Made by a program: the position numbers and the translations under genes | Assembly (NCBI GenBank): GCA_043228905.1 | Contig: JBHGNT010000008.1 | Span: 16,244,001-16,308,000, forward strand | From: Azolla caroliniana | Lineage: Eukaryota; Polypodiophyta | Direction: 5' to 3' | DNA length: 64,000 nt | Shown here: positions 9,245 through 20,960 of the stretch, one piece after another | Numbering within the stretch: the first letter of the stretch is position 1 | Layout: the number at the start of each line of letters is the position of its first letter | The notes under the pieces: model-generated | Told to the model about the DNA's origin: nothing | Seen by the model: only the letters and a program-made list of their open reading frames with translations | Database searches by the model: none

Positions 9245-9248
9245 ACGT

Positions 9249-9961
9249 TGTCGTGCCTTTCGGCTCCGGATCGTTTGCGTGAGTCGGGTGGGAACCACCG
9301 GGGTTTTGGACTAGGAGAAAGAAAAATACAAATAAGGCTAGTAAAGAATAGGTATAAAGAGTTATAAGATAAGAATCCCGTGAATCCCACGAGTTTAGTA
9401 TATTTAGTCAATATTTAGGTAGTAAGAGAGAATTATTTTTAGCAAATTCGTGAATCCCACGAATATTTTAGATTGATTGATCATTATAGAAAAATAATCA
9501 ACAAAACTACAATGTGCTCCCCATCCTTATATAGTGATGGGAGAGACTAAGCATAGCTACATGCTTTTTCTAATATGTTCATGCACACTAAATGTGCATG
9601 TGATGCTTTTCTAATCCTTGCTTTTATTTGCTAAATATAGTGCTCATTCATGCTAGATGTGCATGAGTCACTTTTTAGTCGCTTGCGTTTTTCTATAAAA
9701 TATTCACGCACTCTAAAAATGCATGATTTACCTTTTAATAAAGGTAGGCGCAAATAAAGCACTTATAGTTATTAAATCTATTTGTAGAACACTAAAGATA
9801 AGGTAGCATAATGGTAAAGTTGAGGTTTATCTATGTGGAGGTGCAAGGTTTGAATCTTGCCCTATGCACGTGATAAATATCTTGATATTCTTATTTTATT
9901 TATTTATATGTAATTAAATCGGTTATATTATTTTTACTTTTTCACGTAGTGTACAAAATAC
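9249..9961 (-). repeat. E2 3' LTR, inner 9 bp missing
   Basis: Matches 11113-11825. The final ACTACGACA of the right copy is replaced here by gag-like sequence. It contains a tRNA-like segment on the plus strand (9795-9870) with A box TAGCATAATGG and B box GGTTTGAATC. Confidence 0.9.
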
Positions 9962-11074
9962 CTTCTTCTCGGCTATCTCTTCATCGTATTCGTCGGCTTC
10001 GACATTCGTTTTCTCTCCGCCACCTTCCGTCTCTTCGGTCTCACGTTGCCTTTCGATCGCAACCGCCGGAGTCTCTGGAATCAGTGGTGGGGAAGTCTCG
10101 ATATGGCAATCCGCCATTGATTCGTCCATAGCCACCTCCGATTCGATTTCGTCTTTTGTGGCTACCTCCTTAATCACATCCGCTTCACACTCTTTATCTG
10201 CATCAATTATGCAAACATCTATTATGCTTACCCCTTTTTGACCCGATGTCTCGGGCACTTGTATCCCGAAATTTCCTTCTACACTTGAATTATCGGCCTT
10301 ATCCTTCGCCATCGTTCTTTCACAAGACGAGTGGGTGTCTTGTTCCACTCTTTCTCCCGTGGTACCATCATGTTGTATTTCGGCCTTCATATTGGCTTCA
10401 TCGTTTTTCCTCAATCGACCATCCTTCATGGGCCATGTCGTTGTTGACGAGATTCTCAGCTTCCTTTCATCATGTCTTCGGCATACCCTTTCGACTTTGG
10501 CCCAATCCTCGGTAAGGCCGTTCGCACCGTCATCATCTTCGAGTTCGATCCCAATGTCCATCCTTTCTTTCCGATCGATCGATTTTACGAACATTAGGAC
10601 TTTATCCTCTCCCACCAATCGTTGTTCTCGCTCCGAGAGTCGAGCAAAACGATGCTCGAACTCTAGGAATGCTTGTGTTGCACTTCAGTGGGTCTTCTCC
10701 GATGCCACCCATTCGTCGAATTTTCGCCGATCTTGTCCCTTCGATCTCTTGTAATCATATGCCTCTCGTAAAGCTTCTTCGAATGACCCCCATGTCGAGT
10801 TTTGTTGCCGTATCTTGTGGATTCTCTCTTGTAGCTCATCCGTGGCCACCCGATTGAAGGATGTCACTTGCAATCCTTCCGGTATCCCACATCGTATCAT
10901 CTCCGCCTTGTAGTCACGTAGATAGCGTGACACATCATTTCCGTCGAATTGTCCATTTCGTTGTACGAGCCGCTTTACTGCCCCCGTGATCTCCGACATC
11001 ACTCGTTGTTCTTGTAGCATCCGCTCGAACATCATCATCATCGTTATGCTCATTGCCTCTTGTTGATTCTCCAT
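9923..11074 (-). pseudogene. gag: E2 Gag, one nonsense codon
   Basis: The ATG (11074-11072) begins MENQQEAMSI. The first 130 residues match E1 Gag closely (FERMLQEQR, SRYLRDYKAEMIRC, LQVTSFNRVATD). A TGA at 10687-10685 interrupts, then the same frame continues (SEREQRLVGEDKVLMF). The C-terminal half is unlike E1: no zinc knuckle and a long acidic tail (EEIAEKK) that runs into the LTR. It may have been a Gag supplied with enzymes by an E1-type partner. Confidence 0.75.
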
Positions 11075-11091
11075 CTCCTTGCCACCCGCCT

Positions 11092-11108
11092 TCACGTCGG
11101 GTTCACCA
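11092..11108 (-). other. E2 primer-binding site, tRNA-Trp type
   Basis: The minus strand reads TGGTGAACCCGACGTGA, 4 nt from the LTR end at 11113. Identical to E1. Confidence 0.75.
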
Positions 11109-11112
11109 ACTG

Positions 11113-11834
11113 TGTCGTGCCTTTCGGCTCCGGATCGTTTGCGTGAGTCGGGTGGGAACCACCGGGGTTTTGGACTAGGAGAAAGAAAAATACAAATAAG
11201 GCTAGTAAAGAATAGGTATAAAGAGTTATAAGATAAGAATCCCGTGAATCCCACGAGTTTAGTATATTTAGTCAATATTTAGGTAGTAAGAGAGAATTAT
11301 TTTTAGCAAATTCGTGAATCCCACGAATATTTTAGATTGATTGATCATTATAGAAAAATAATCAACAAAACTACAATGTGCTCCCCATCCTTATATAGTG
11401 ATGGGAGAGACTAAGCATAGCTACATGCTTTTTCTAATATGTTCATGCACACTAAATGTGCATGTGATGCTTTTCTAATCCTTGCTTTTATTTGCTAAAT
11501 ATAGTGCTCATTCATGCTAGATGTGCATGAGTCACTTTTTAGTCGCTTGCGTTTTTCTATAAAATATTCACGCACTCTAAAAATGCATGATTTACCTTTT
11601 AATAAAGGTAGGCGCAAATAAAGCACTTATAGTTATTAAATCTATTTGTAGAACACTAAAGATAAGGTAGCATAATGGTAAAGTTGAGGTTTATCTATGT
11701 GGAGGTGCAAGGTTTGAATCTTGCCCTATGCACGTGATAAATATCTTGATATTCTTATTTTATTTATTTATATGTAATTAAATCGGTTATATTATTTTTA
11801 CTTTTTCACGTAGTGTACAAAATACACTACGACA
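11113..11834 (-). repeat. E2 5' LTR
   Basis: Complete copy ending CACTACGACA on the plus strand, followed by target duplication ACGT. It holds a tRNA-like segment at 11665-11735 (plus strand). Confidence 0.92.
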
Positions 11835-11838
11835 ACGT

Positions 11839-13080
11839 ATTACGTTCACAAACATATGTTACGTTTGTGTATGAGGTCATTACCTTGATTTGTATGTAAA
11901 TGGTATGCGTATGAGGTCAATACCTCAATTGCGTATTACGATTAACCCTTATTTTTAGATGTTTCGTGTGTGTAGAGGGTATATGCCTCGATTACATCAT
12001 TTTTGGCTATTTTATATTACAATTTCTTTTATATATGCATATGTGGTCACATGTATACGTATTTGATCGTATATATGTGATAATATACATATGTGTATAT
12101 AAGTTATTACGTGATTTCAATATCGAATGTTTCCCTTTTCAGGGAAAGGATCTTGGTGGCCGTCCTCACAGTTTTGTGAGAATGATGTTGTCACCATCCC
12201 TTTTTCAACAAATTTTTATTGTTGACATCCCCGTTGGTGACTTCGATTTCGTTACGTAATGAAACAATCTTAGCCACAATGGTGTTGAGAACATAGGGCT
12301 TGACCCACTTGATGTGAGTTCGCTCTTATGACACACATATCTAACATCCCTCCCTTATTACATGGATACGATGCCACCATGAGCTCATTGTTACGAAAGG
12401 CATTCGTAATGACGTAACCATGTGATGGGCCACGTGGGCCTACTACGAAAATAGGGTTCATTTGGCTTGACCTTTAGGTTGCCCTTTAGCATATGCCATC
12501 GTAATTACGAGACTTGAGGTCAGGTAACGTACCAACAAAGTTTGTGGTAAACGAGGGGGAAATAAGGACTCTTGACATATATGTTCCTTTTAAAAAAACA
12601 TATATGGGCAAATGCCTCACATATCTCTTATACACATTAAATATTAAACATTCAAGAAGTTGGTTGGCTCAAGTGTTTAATGCATTTGTTCTCGAGGTCT
12701 CGAGTTCAAATATGACCAAGACCATACAACATTGTTGATACATATGATTATAACACATGTTTAGACTTGAGGTCTAAGTGCACTTTGGGGTCCTCGTAAT
12801 AGGACTTATTCATGACGTGAATATACATGGTTGAGCCGCCATGAAAAAAATTGATATAGAGATCAAGGAAAGACATTTATTTGTCACCCCCATAGTTTTT
12901 AAAACACCTTTGTGTTACCATAGTAACTTGATCTTGAACCTCATCTCATACATCTAGAGGGGTATTTACATGAGATCATGATATCGATTAATGTTTGGCC
13001 ATGATATGTTTACATCACGACATGATGTTATTACTATTTTTTTGACCTTATCCTATTTCTTTTCCAGAAATAATCATACA
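11839..13080 (+). other. leader of chromovirus B, no gene seen
   Basis: AT-rich and without a credible coding frame. It has further GAGGT..ACCTC hairpin copies (11871, 11918) and a tRNA-like stretch near 12655-12720 (GGTTGGCTCAAGTG, then GAGTTCAAAT). Otherwise nothing recognisable. Confidence 0.5.
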
Positions 13081-14036
13081 ATGGCTCAAAATAATGACCC
13101 GATGTCATCCGCTCAAGCGGAAGGAACTCAAGGAAATCATCCTGGACAAATGTCCATTGAGATATATTTTCCACAAATAAGCCAATACCTTAGTTTCACC
13201 ACGCAACAGATGACCGAACTTCGGCAATCTCAAAGTGCTCTCGAGGCACGTGTCATTAGTTTACAACGTGAGACTAATAGACCTGATCAGCGACAGGGTG
13301 AACCATCGTTTGTCGTTAAGCCATTTACATGAGAAAAAAATGAAAGAACCGAAGAAGCAATCTGCATGTGGTTGGGCTGATGGGAGTCTCATTTTGAGCT
13401 CTATTCCACGCCAGATAGTACGAAGATTGCATATGTCGGCTGAGAACTAGGGGGTAAGGCCGCCGCCTGGTGGCGTGGGCTCCGAACGTTGGGGAAATTG
13501 CCTGATACCTAGACAGATTTTGTCACAGTTTTTAAGGGCCAATTTCTGCAACCTCCCTCTCGAACCGAGGCAGCTCAAGCTTTAATGAACCTCTCTAGCA
13601 GGAAGTTTTCCTCGCTAGAAGACTATGTTCACCATGCTAGAACCCAAATCCAAAAATCGGGTCTAGAAGGGGACAATTGGTTAATAGTTTGTTTTGTCAA
13701 TGGCATCCCCAATTCGGACTATCATTGGATAGTGCACGATAAGGATCCAAAATCCTTCGAAGAGGTCGTTGAAATAGTTCTTCACTATCAATGCACTTTG
13801 AAGAAGGACCATAACAAGCCCAACGAAGCGCCCGAGACTAAGCAATCACAATTCGCTGGGAAACGCAAGTCACCCAACGAATTCATGGATCACGATTGTA
13901 AGCAACAACATCCTTTTTGCATATTCTGCAAAAAGAAGTGTCATACTAAAGAGAAATGTTGAAAGCTCAAATGGAAAGAGCATGACAATAAAGCTAAAAA
14001 TGTAGACCATAAAGGTCAGATTTCTAATGTCCTTTA
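13081..14036 (+). pseudogene. chromovirus B Gag
   Basis: Starts MAQNNDPMSSAQ at the ATG 13081. A stop follows at 13330; the frame resumes with SSRKFSSLEDYVHHARTQI and ends in a damaged zinc knuckle (CIFCKKKCHTKEKC) with no clear histidine spacing. The capsid core is recognisable as chromovirus Gag only by position and the later pol. Confidence 0.6.
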
Positions 14037-14099
14037 GGTCTATACACATCATTTAAGTAATTGTCAATGTTCTTTCTCTCACTATGTATTGGGTCCCAA

Positions 14100-17000
14100 T
14101 GATTTACTACGTGCAAACGGGTATATCAATGGATCTCCCGTACAATTTTTGTTTGATTCGGGAAGCTCACACAACTTTGTGAATGATCGTTTGGTTCAGA
14201 TATGGGGAATCTAACCCACCGTAAGTGATCACACCTATACGGTGCACTTGGCTGCTGGAAGAGTACAATACATCAACGGGGCGATTCATTCATTAGGAAT
14301 TTCTATTGATACTTATGTAGATGAAGTAGACTTCCATGTAATGAATCTTTGTACCACTGATGTAATATTGGGTTATCCCTGGTTTTATAATAAAAACTCT
14401 TCTTTATCTATTCATTGGGTTCATCATTCAATAAATTTTGTACTGAACGATTGTACTCATTTTATTCAATGTGTAAAAAAACAATCCCTCTCGATTGTTT
14501 CCTCTCCATTAATATCCGAGTTGTCTTGTTCTACTCTATTTTATTGTGTACTTGATCCCGACATTCACGTTTACAATATCGATAATGTCTCGGTTCAATT
14601 AACATATTTTGAACAACAACTTGATGAAATCTTAAATGATTTTCGTGATGTTTTTCCCAGTGAACTACCACATGGGTCACCTCCTAAACGTAATATAGAC
14701 CATCGTATAGATATTGTACCTGGCGTTGCACCAATAAGTATACCTCCTTATCGCTTAAGTCGATCCGAAGAGGATGAGGTATCTAAGCAACTCAAGGACT
14801 ATTTACGAATGGGTTATATACATTATAGTAAATCTCCATGGGGTGCACTAGTTCTCTTAGTTAAAAAGAAAGAGGGCACATGGCGTATGTGTATTAATTA
14901 CCGACGCTTGAATAAAATGACGATCAAGAATTCATATCCATTGCCCCGGACTGACGATCTAATTGACCGTCTCCAGGGAGCTCGGTATTTTACGAAACTT
15001 GATCTCCATACTGGCTACCATCAAATTCGTATAAGTGAGGACGATGTTCCTAAAACGGCATTTCGTACGCGCTATGGCCATTATGAGTTTTTGGTTATGC
15101 CTTTTGGTTTGACCAATGCTCCAACTACATTTCAACAAGACATGAATGACATTTTTCGAGAACAACTTGGAAAGTTTGTCGTTATTTTCTTGGATGATAT
15201 TTTAGTTTATAATCGTACATTACAAGAACATGTTAAACATGTCCGCTTTGTTTTACAAACATTGCGTGACAAACAGTTTTATGCGAAGATCTCAAAATGT
15301 GAGTTCTTCAAGAAATCAATTACTTATCTTGGACATCTCATAACCGAACGAGTTGAAATTGATCCTTCTCGCATCGAGAAAATCAAGCTTTGGTTCACTC
15401 TTTGGAATATTCGAGAAGTTCGATCATTCCTTGGTTTTGTCGGCTTTTTGGGAAAATCCCTTCGTAATTACTCCCAATTGACGACGTCGTTTACTGACCT
15501 CACCTACACAACCTATTTTCTGGAATGTTACACTAGACCTCGCCTTTAAGGAACTCAAGGACCTAGTGTGCAAGGCTCTGTCACTTCTTTTACCTGATCC
15601 TTAAAAACCTTTTGAGGTTTAAACCAATGCAAGTGATTATGCTATAGGTGTTGTCTTATATCAAGATGGTATACCAATAGCATTCGAGAGTAAGAAACTT
15701 GATTCTTCTCAATGTCGGTATACAATTCAAGAAAAGGAATTATTTGCAGTTATACATGTGCTCAAAACATGGAGCCATTATCTTTATGGAAATCGCTTTT
15801 GTGGTAACTACGGACCACAAGTCCTTGAAATATTTTTGTGACCAACAAGACCTGAAAGGTCGTAAGGCACGATGGGCTGATCTCATCTAGGACTTTGATT
15901 TTTCCATACGATATCGTAAAGGTTCCATCAACACTGTCGTTGATGTACTAAGTCACATCTGTGAAGTTAACATGCTTAGCTCCACTGAAATAACATCATA
16001 TCTTTATGATCACCTTCGAGGAAAGTATACTAATGACAATTACTTTGCAAAATACTGGGCAAGAATTGAGTCTGCAACAAACACCACCACCTCCTCGAAG
16101 GAATACCTCCACATTGCTAACGGTCTGCTCTATCGTAATGGGAAGGTTTGTGTTCCAGATTTACCTAAGGTCAAAAAGAGAAGTCTTTTTGAATGCCATG
16201 ATGCACCCTCTACAGGGCACCCTGGAATACATTGTACAATCGTTCTCATCTCCACTCAATTCTATTGGCCTAAGATGCATCCTGACATACATAGCTATGT
16301 GACTAAATGTCACCAATGTCAGGTTAACAAAGCTGAGCGACTTAAAGCCACATGACTTTTACATCCATTGGACATTCCCAACAATAAGCGGGAAAGTATA
16401 TCCATGGATTTTATTGTTAGCCTTCCTCGCACCCAAAAAAGGCCATGATGCCATCTGGGTTGTGGTTCATAGACTAAATAAAATGTCCAGATTTATTGCT
16501 ACTAAAACCACGGTAACAACTCCTAAATTGGCTTTTATGGGTTACTGATGGATATTGTGAGTGATCGAGATCCAAAATTTACTAGTGACTTTTGGACGCA
16601 AGTCTTTAAGAAGTTAGAAACTACATTGAGCATGAGCTCCACAGATCATCCTCAATCCGATGGACAGACAGAACGAGTAAATCAAATTATTGAGGACATG
16701 CTTCGAGCATACGTTGGTACAAAACCAACAAAATGGGAACGATATCTCCCAATTTTGGAGTTTGCTTATAACAGCTCCAAGCATATGTCAACGGGATATA
16801 GTCCTTTTATGTTGATGTATGGTTTTCAGCCATGAGCCCCGATTGATGTTAATATACATCATGATGAGTTGCGAAGTACACAAAACTTTCTTTGGGATAT
16901 GCAAGATATGTTGCATATTGCACGAGATAATATAAAAACAGCTCAAGATAGAGCACGTTTTTATACCGATCATCATAAGCAACCTCGTGTATTCAACCCT

Positions 17001-17456
17001 AGATAGAAGGTATTTTTACGTGTACCTCACAATTCTAAGACATTGTTTAAGGGTAAGTGCGCTAAGTTAGCCCCACGATTTTGTGGACCTTTTACAATCC
17101 TCAAACGCATTGGGTCATCAGCTTATCATCTCGCTCTTCCCGATGGTGTTGAAATTCATCCAGTTTTTCATGTGAGTCGTCTAAAAGAACTTCTAGGTTC
17201 TGGCGACAATACAGTTACATTTGAAACTCTGGTTACTTCTAAAGAATTATCTTCTAAACTGCATGTACTAGAAAGAATTCTCGATGTTGAAACAAAAAAA
17301 TTACGTACTAAAGAAATCCGAGAATTTAAAATAAAATGGATGGATAAATCAATAAAAGATGCCACATGGGAACGCGACAATACTCTCAAAACTAACTTCC
17401 CTAACTTTCCATTGCAAGAGTGCAATGCTTTAAAGAGGGGGAGTATGTTACAAGCT
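14100..17456 (+). pseudogene. chromovirus B Pol with chromodomain-like end
   Basis: Protease FLFDSGSSHNFV near 14146, RT at 14620-15400 ([36 protein letters not shown]), RNase H at 15600-15960, integrase at 15990-17100 (CHQCQ, MDFIVSLP, VSDRDPKF, HPQSDGQTERVNQ, HPVFHVSRLK). The end, VLERILDV ... IKWMDKSIKDATWE, fits a group II chromodomain. Frames change near 15570, 15900, 16440 and 16840, with stops throughout, so it is dead. Confidence 0.85.
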
Positions 17457-17894
17457 TGACCATATAATATCCCGTGGTGAGAATTTACCGTAATATTCTA
17501 TATATGTGGATAAGTGTGAGGGTTAAATGAGAGTGTAAAGAAGGGGAGGATTACTTTTAATCCTCGTGATTGAGACAACCCATTAGGCCAAGTGTGAACT
17601 TGCCTGGGGGCCGTGGGTATCGCTATAAATAAGAGGCCTCGCTACCCTCATTTCATCATCTGTTTACTACGTCGAAACTCTATTTCGTGGTGGTTCAACT
17701 CTTGTAGCGAGCATGCCAACACCAGGTACAGCTCGACGCCACGACGGTAGTGTGGGACGCCGATTGAGGCTCGAGTCCGTCTCGATCCCTTCGCTCGGGG
17801 GTGGTCGGGTGGATCAACACCCTTCTTTCTCTATCTCCTTTCTATCTATCTATCTATCATTCTTTTATTCTTATCATATGCTTACATTAGGGCA
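17446..17894 (+). repeat. chromovirus B 3' LTR
   Basis: Starts TGTTACAAGC directly after GAGGGGGAGTA. TATAAATA is at 17624-17631, and a TATC microsatellite lies near 17850. The right end is set only by a CA dinucleotide before copia sequence begins, so it is approximate. Confidence 0.6.
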
Positions 17895-18008
17895 TATCTC
17901 TAATAGCTGCCTTCTCGTCCCGTTGGCATTTAGTTGATTCGGCTTCTCCAAATCTTGAACCGAATCGGTTTCCTCCGATTTGTTCCAACTCTTGTCCGAA
18001 TCGGTCGC

Positions 18009-18700
18009 TCACCATTCGTTCCGTCTCTTGTCCGAGCCGGTGTTCTCCAACTCGTCTCCCGGTTTCAAGCCCTTCACCACATTAGACCATGTCCGGGTCA
18101 TGGCCTTCTCCTTCCAGTCGGCTCTGTCCTTCTTGACTCTGCCGCCACCGCCGCTCGTTCCGACTTGTTCGGATGTGCCAACTTCATTTGACGACCCGAC
18201 TTCCTTTTTCCTCTTGTCTCCCTCTTTGTTGGTTTGTTTGCCTTTGGCCGTTCTACCCCTCAAGTGCGACATGTTGAGATGCTGAACACCAAGCATTTCG
18301 GTGAAGTGTTGCAATTTGTCCGATCCGAGCGGTTTGGTGAAGTTGTCGGCAACCTGCGATCCGTCTGAACATACCGAAGTTCAACTTCACCGCTCAAGAC
18401 CCGCTCACGCACGAAGTGATAATGCACTTCTATGTGCTTTGTTCGAGCATGGAATATGGGGTTCTTGGCAAGTTGTATGCTGCTCATGTTGTCACAGTAG
18501 ATAAGGATTGGGGTTGGCACCTCGATCCAAAGATCTCGAAGCAGTCATCGAAGCTAGATGGCTTCATAGGTGGCATTGGTAGCGCCCCGGTACTCAGCCT
18601 CAATGCTCGACAGAGCCACTGTTGGCTGCTTTTTGCTACTCCACGCAACAGCCGCTCTACCTAGAGAAAACATGTAACTGGAGGTGGACCGGCGATTTGA
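18009..18700 (-). pseudogene. copia arm A RNase H and extra C-terminal tail
   Basis: LIYCDNMSSIQLAKNP and TKHIEVHYHF mark RNase H; then LNMSHLRG, the usual end of a copia Pol. The frame goes on for about 80 residues rich in Lys and Gly (EVGTSEQVGTSGGGGRVKKD, TWSNVVKGLKPGDELEN), as in arm B. RNase H carries frameshifts. Confidence 0.75.
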
Positions 18701-18799
18701 TGCATCACCATCCCAATCGGCATCTATGTATCAAACTAGATTTTTAGTTATACCATGCCAGTATAATAGTCCCTAGTCCTTCATGCCGCTCACATACCG

Positions 18800-19761
18800 C
18801 AATATTCAATGCGCGCACTGAAGGTGCTCCACGGTTGGCTTCTACATGAATTGGTTGATCACACCGACCGGATAATTGATGTCGGGTCGGGTGATTGTCA
18901 AGTATATCAGGCTACCGACTATTTGTCAAAGCCGTTTCTCATTGCAGGCCGGTTCAGAGTTGGGACGGAGCGTCTGGTTCCAGTCCAAGGATCTCGAGAC
19001 AGGTTGACATTCCGTCATGCTGAACTTGTACACCATATTCAACACATAGTGTTGTTGTGAGAGCAATATGCCGTCAGGGGTTCCGATCACCTCGATCCCA
19101 AGGAAATAATGAAGGTCCCCAGGTCCTTCATCTCAAATGTGTTTGACAGATGGGCCTTGACACGGTCGATTTCATTGAGTCCGGGTCCGGTGATGACTAA
19201 ATCATCTACATAAAGTAAGATGCAAACCGGACCGTTCGGACCTTGCCGCATGAACAACGATGAGTCGGATTTAGAGGTCACAAACCCCATCTTACGCAAC
19301 CGGTGCGTGATCTTCGCATTCCAAGCTTTGGGGCCTTGTTTCAGACCATAAAGCGACTTCTTAAGCCGGCACACTGCCGACTTGTTCATCTCCGACTGAA
19401 AACCATGAGGTTGGATCATATAGACCCGTTCTTCAAGGTCACCTTGAAGAAACACATTCTTCACGTCCATATGGTGAAGATGCCACCCCCTTGCCGCAGC
19501 AACTACTAGTACCACACGAACCGTCGTCATCTTCGCTACCGGAGCGAAGATCTCGTCGTAGTCAATTCCATGGGTCTGTGCATATCCCTTCGCCACTAAC
19601 CGATCCTTGTACCGGTTAACCGAACCGTCGACATTGTACTTTACCTTGTGCATCCATTTACAACCGATTGGTTTACAATGTCGGGGAGGGTTAACGAGGT
19701 CCCATGTGTCGTTGGCATCGAGTGCCCACATTTCTTCCTCCATAGCGGCATCAAGTCCCAT
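18800..19761 (-). pseudogene. copia arm A reverse transcriptase
   Basis: A 224-residue stretch (19761-19087) is intact from DTWDLVNPPRHCKPIGCKW through MDVKNVFLQGDLEE, LYGLKQGPKAWN and the active site LLYVDDLVITG. The downstream part, matching arm B to LQHIL..YVSSTKDRG, has stops and shifts. Confidence 0.85.
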
Positions 19762-20956
19762 GTGTCCTTTGTTGTTTCTGCGTAGCTCTCCGGCTCACGC
19801 AGTTCCGCCACTTTGGTCATGTACGAATACTGATGCGCCATGTACTCATTGTACCCATACCGCGTAACGGGGTTCTTCTGGCGGGAAAACCGGCGTAACT
19901 TGTCTTCACCCGGTTTGGGGTCTTTCGTGGCTGGTTCGGACTTCGTTCCCGAAGATCCGCCTTCATCCTTGCCGGAGTCAGATCCACTCCGATCCGACTG
20001 TTTATTGTTGGTGTCGAATTCCGGCATCTTCTTCTTCCCCTTCTCTTTCTGCATGAACCTTCTCCTCGGTTCCTTGTGTGGGGAGAGCAGGTAGAGTCTG
20101 CACTACTCGTTGGTTCCTCATCAGACTGGTCATTCCGACCTAGTCGCTCATTCGGCCCACTCAACCGAAACGATTCCACTCTCTTCTAGAGTCTCAAGCT
20201 CGTCATCTTCTATCTGGACTGGCCTCATCTTCCAGGATTGGGTCAGAGTCATAAGTCGGAGTTGGTAGAGAGTACCGCGATGCCGTCTCGTCGAACTCAA
20301 CATACCGGCTTACTCGGACCTGCTTAGTCTGGGGGTTATAGCACTTATACCCCTTTTGCTCATGCGAGTAGCCGATTAGGATGCACTTCTCCGACTTCGG
20401 ATCCAGCTTCCTCCGCTTCTTATCTAGTACGTGCACATATGCTATGCTACCGAATATCTGAAGGTGTTTCAAATTCGGCTTCCGCCCGAAATACAGCTCA
20501 TGTGTTGACACCTTGTCTCTGATCCGGTTTTGGATGTAGACGGTCGTCCGGACCGCCTCAGCCTAGTAGAATTGGGGCATGCTCTTCTCCTCCAGCATTG
20601 CCCTTGCCGCATCGACAATCGACCGGTTCTTCCTCTCCGCCACACCATTTTGTTCCGATGTGTATCGGCAGCTGAATTCTCTCCGAATTCCGTTCTACTG
20701 TAGATAACTGTTGAATTGGCCGGAATTTTCTGCCATCCAACTGCAATCACTTAGTCTTTCTATCCGTTTCCCGCTCAACTAAGTTTTGCAAGTTCCACAA
20801 ACATTCAAAGACTTCGTTCTTCTGTTTGATGAGGTAGATCCACGTGTACCAGCTGTAGTCGTCGATGAAGGAGATGAAATACCGACTCCCGCCAAGACTG
20901 ACGTTTTGTGCCGGTCCCCATACATCCGAATGTATTAGATTGATCTTGTTACAGCT
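19762..20956 (-). pseudogene. copia arm A integrase C-terminus and linker
   Basis: ELYFGRKPNLKHLQIFGSIA and CILIGYSHEQKGYKCYN (20511-20203) are the typical copia post-integrase block. Fragments of the core (RNRSIVDAARAMLEEKSM) lie at 20560-20700 in shifting frames. An acidic, Ser-rich linker precedes RT. Confidence 0.8.
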
Positions 20957-20960
20957 CCGA

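Larger units (their letters stand above)
9249..11834 (-). mobile_element. E2: gag-only non-autonomous relative of E1
   Basis: 2.6 kb element in opposite orientation to E1, directly beside it and sharing the ACGT between them. ACGT also follows at 11835-11838. Its two LTRs look identical over their shared length, so it is very young. The interior of about 1.15 kb holds only PBS and a gag-like frame; no protease, RT or integrase. The left LTR lacks its inner 9 bases and there is no polypurine tract, suggesting a deletion after insertion. Confidence 0.9.
11839..17894 (+). mobile_element. chromovirus B, decayed Ty3/gypsy element
   Basis: Leader, gag, protease, RT, RNase H, integrase and a chromodomain-like end in that order, then polypurine tract GAGGGGGAG and an LTR at 17446. 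Many stops and frameshifts show age. No matching 5' LTR was found; the left part probably continues at 1786-2006 and beyond the copia at 1-1785. E1 and E2 sit in its leader. Confidence 0.75.
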
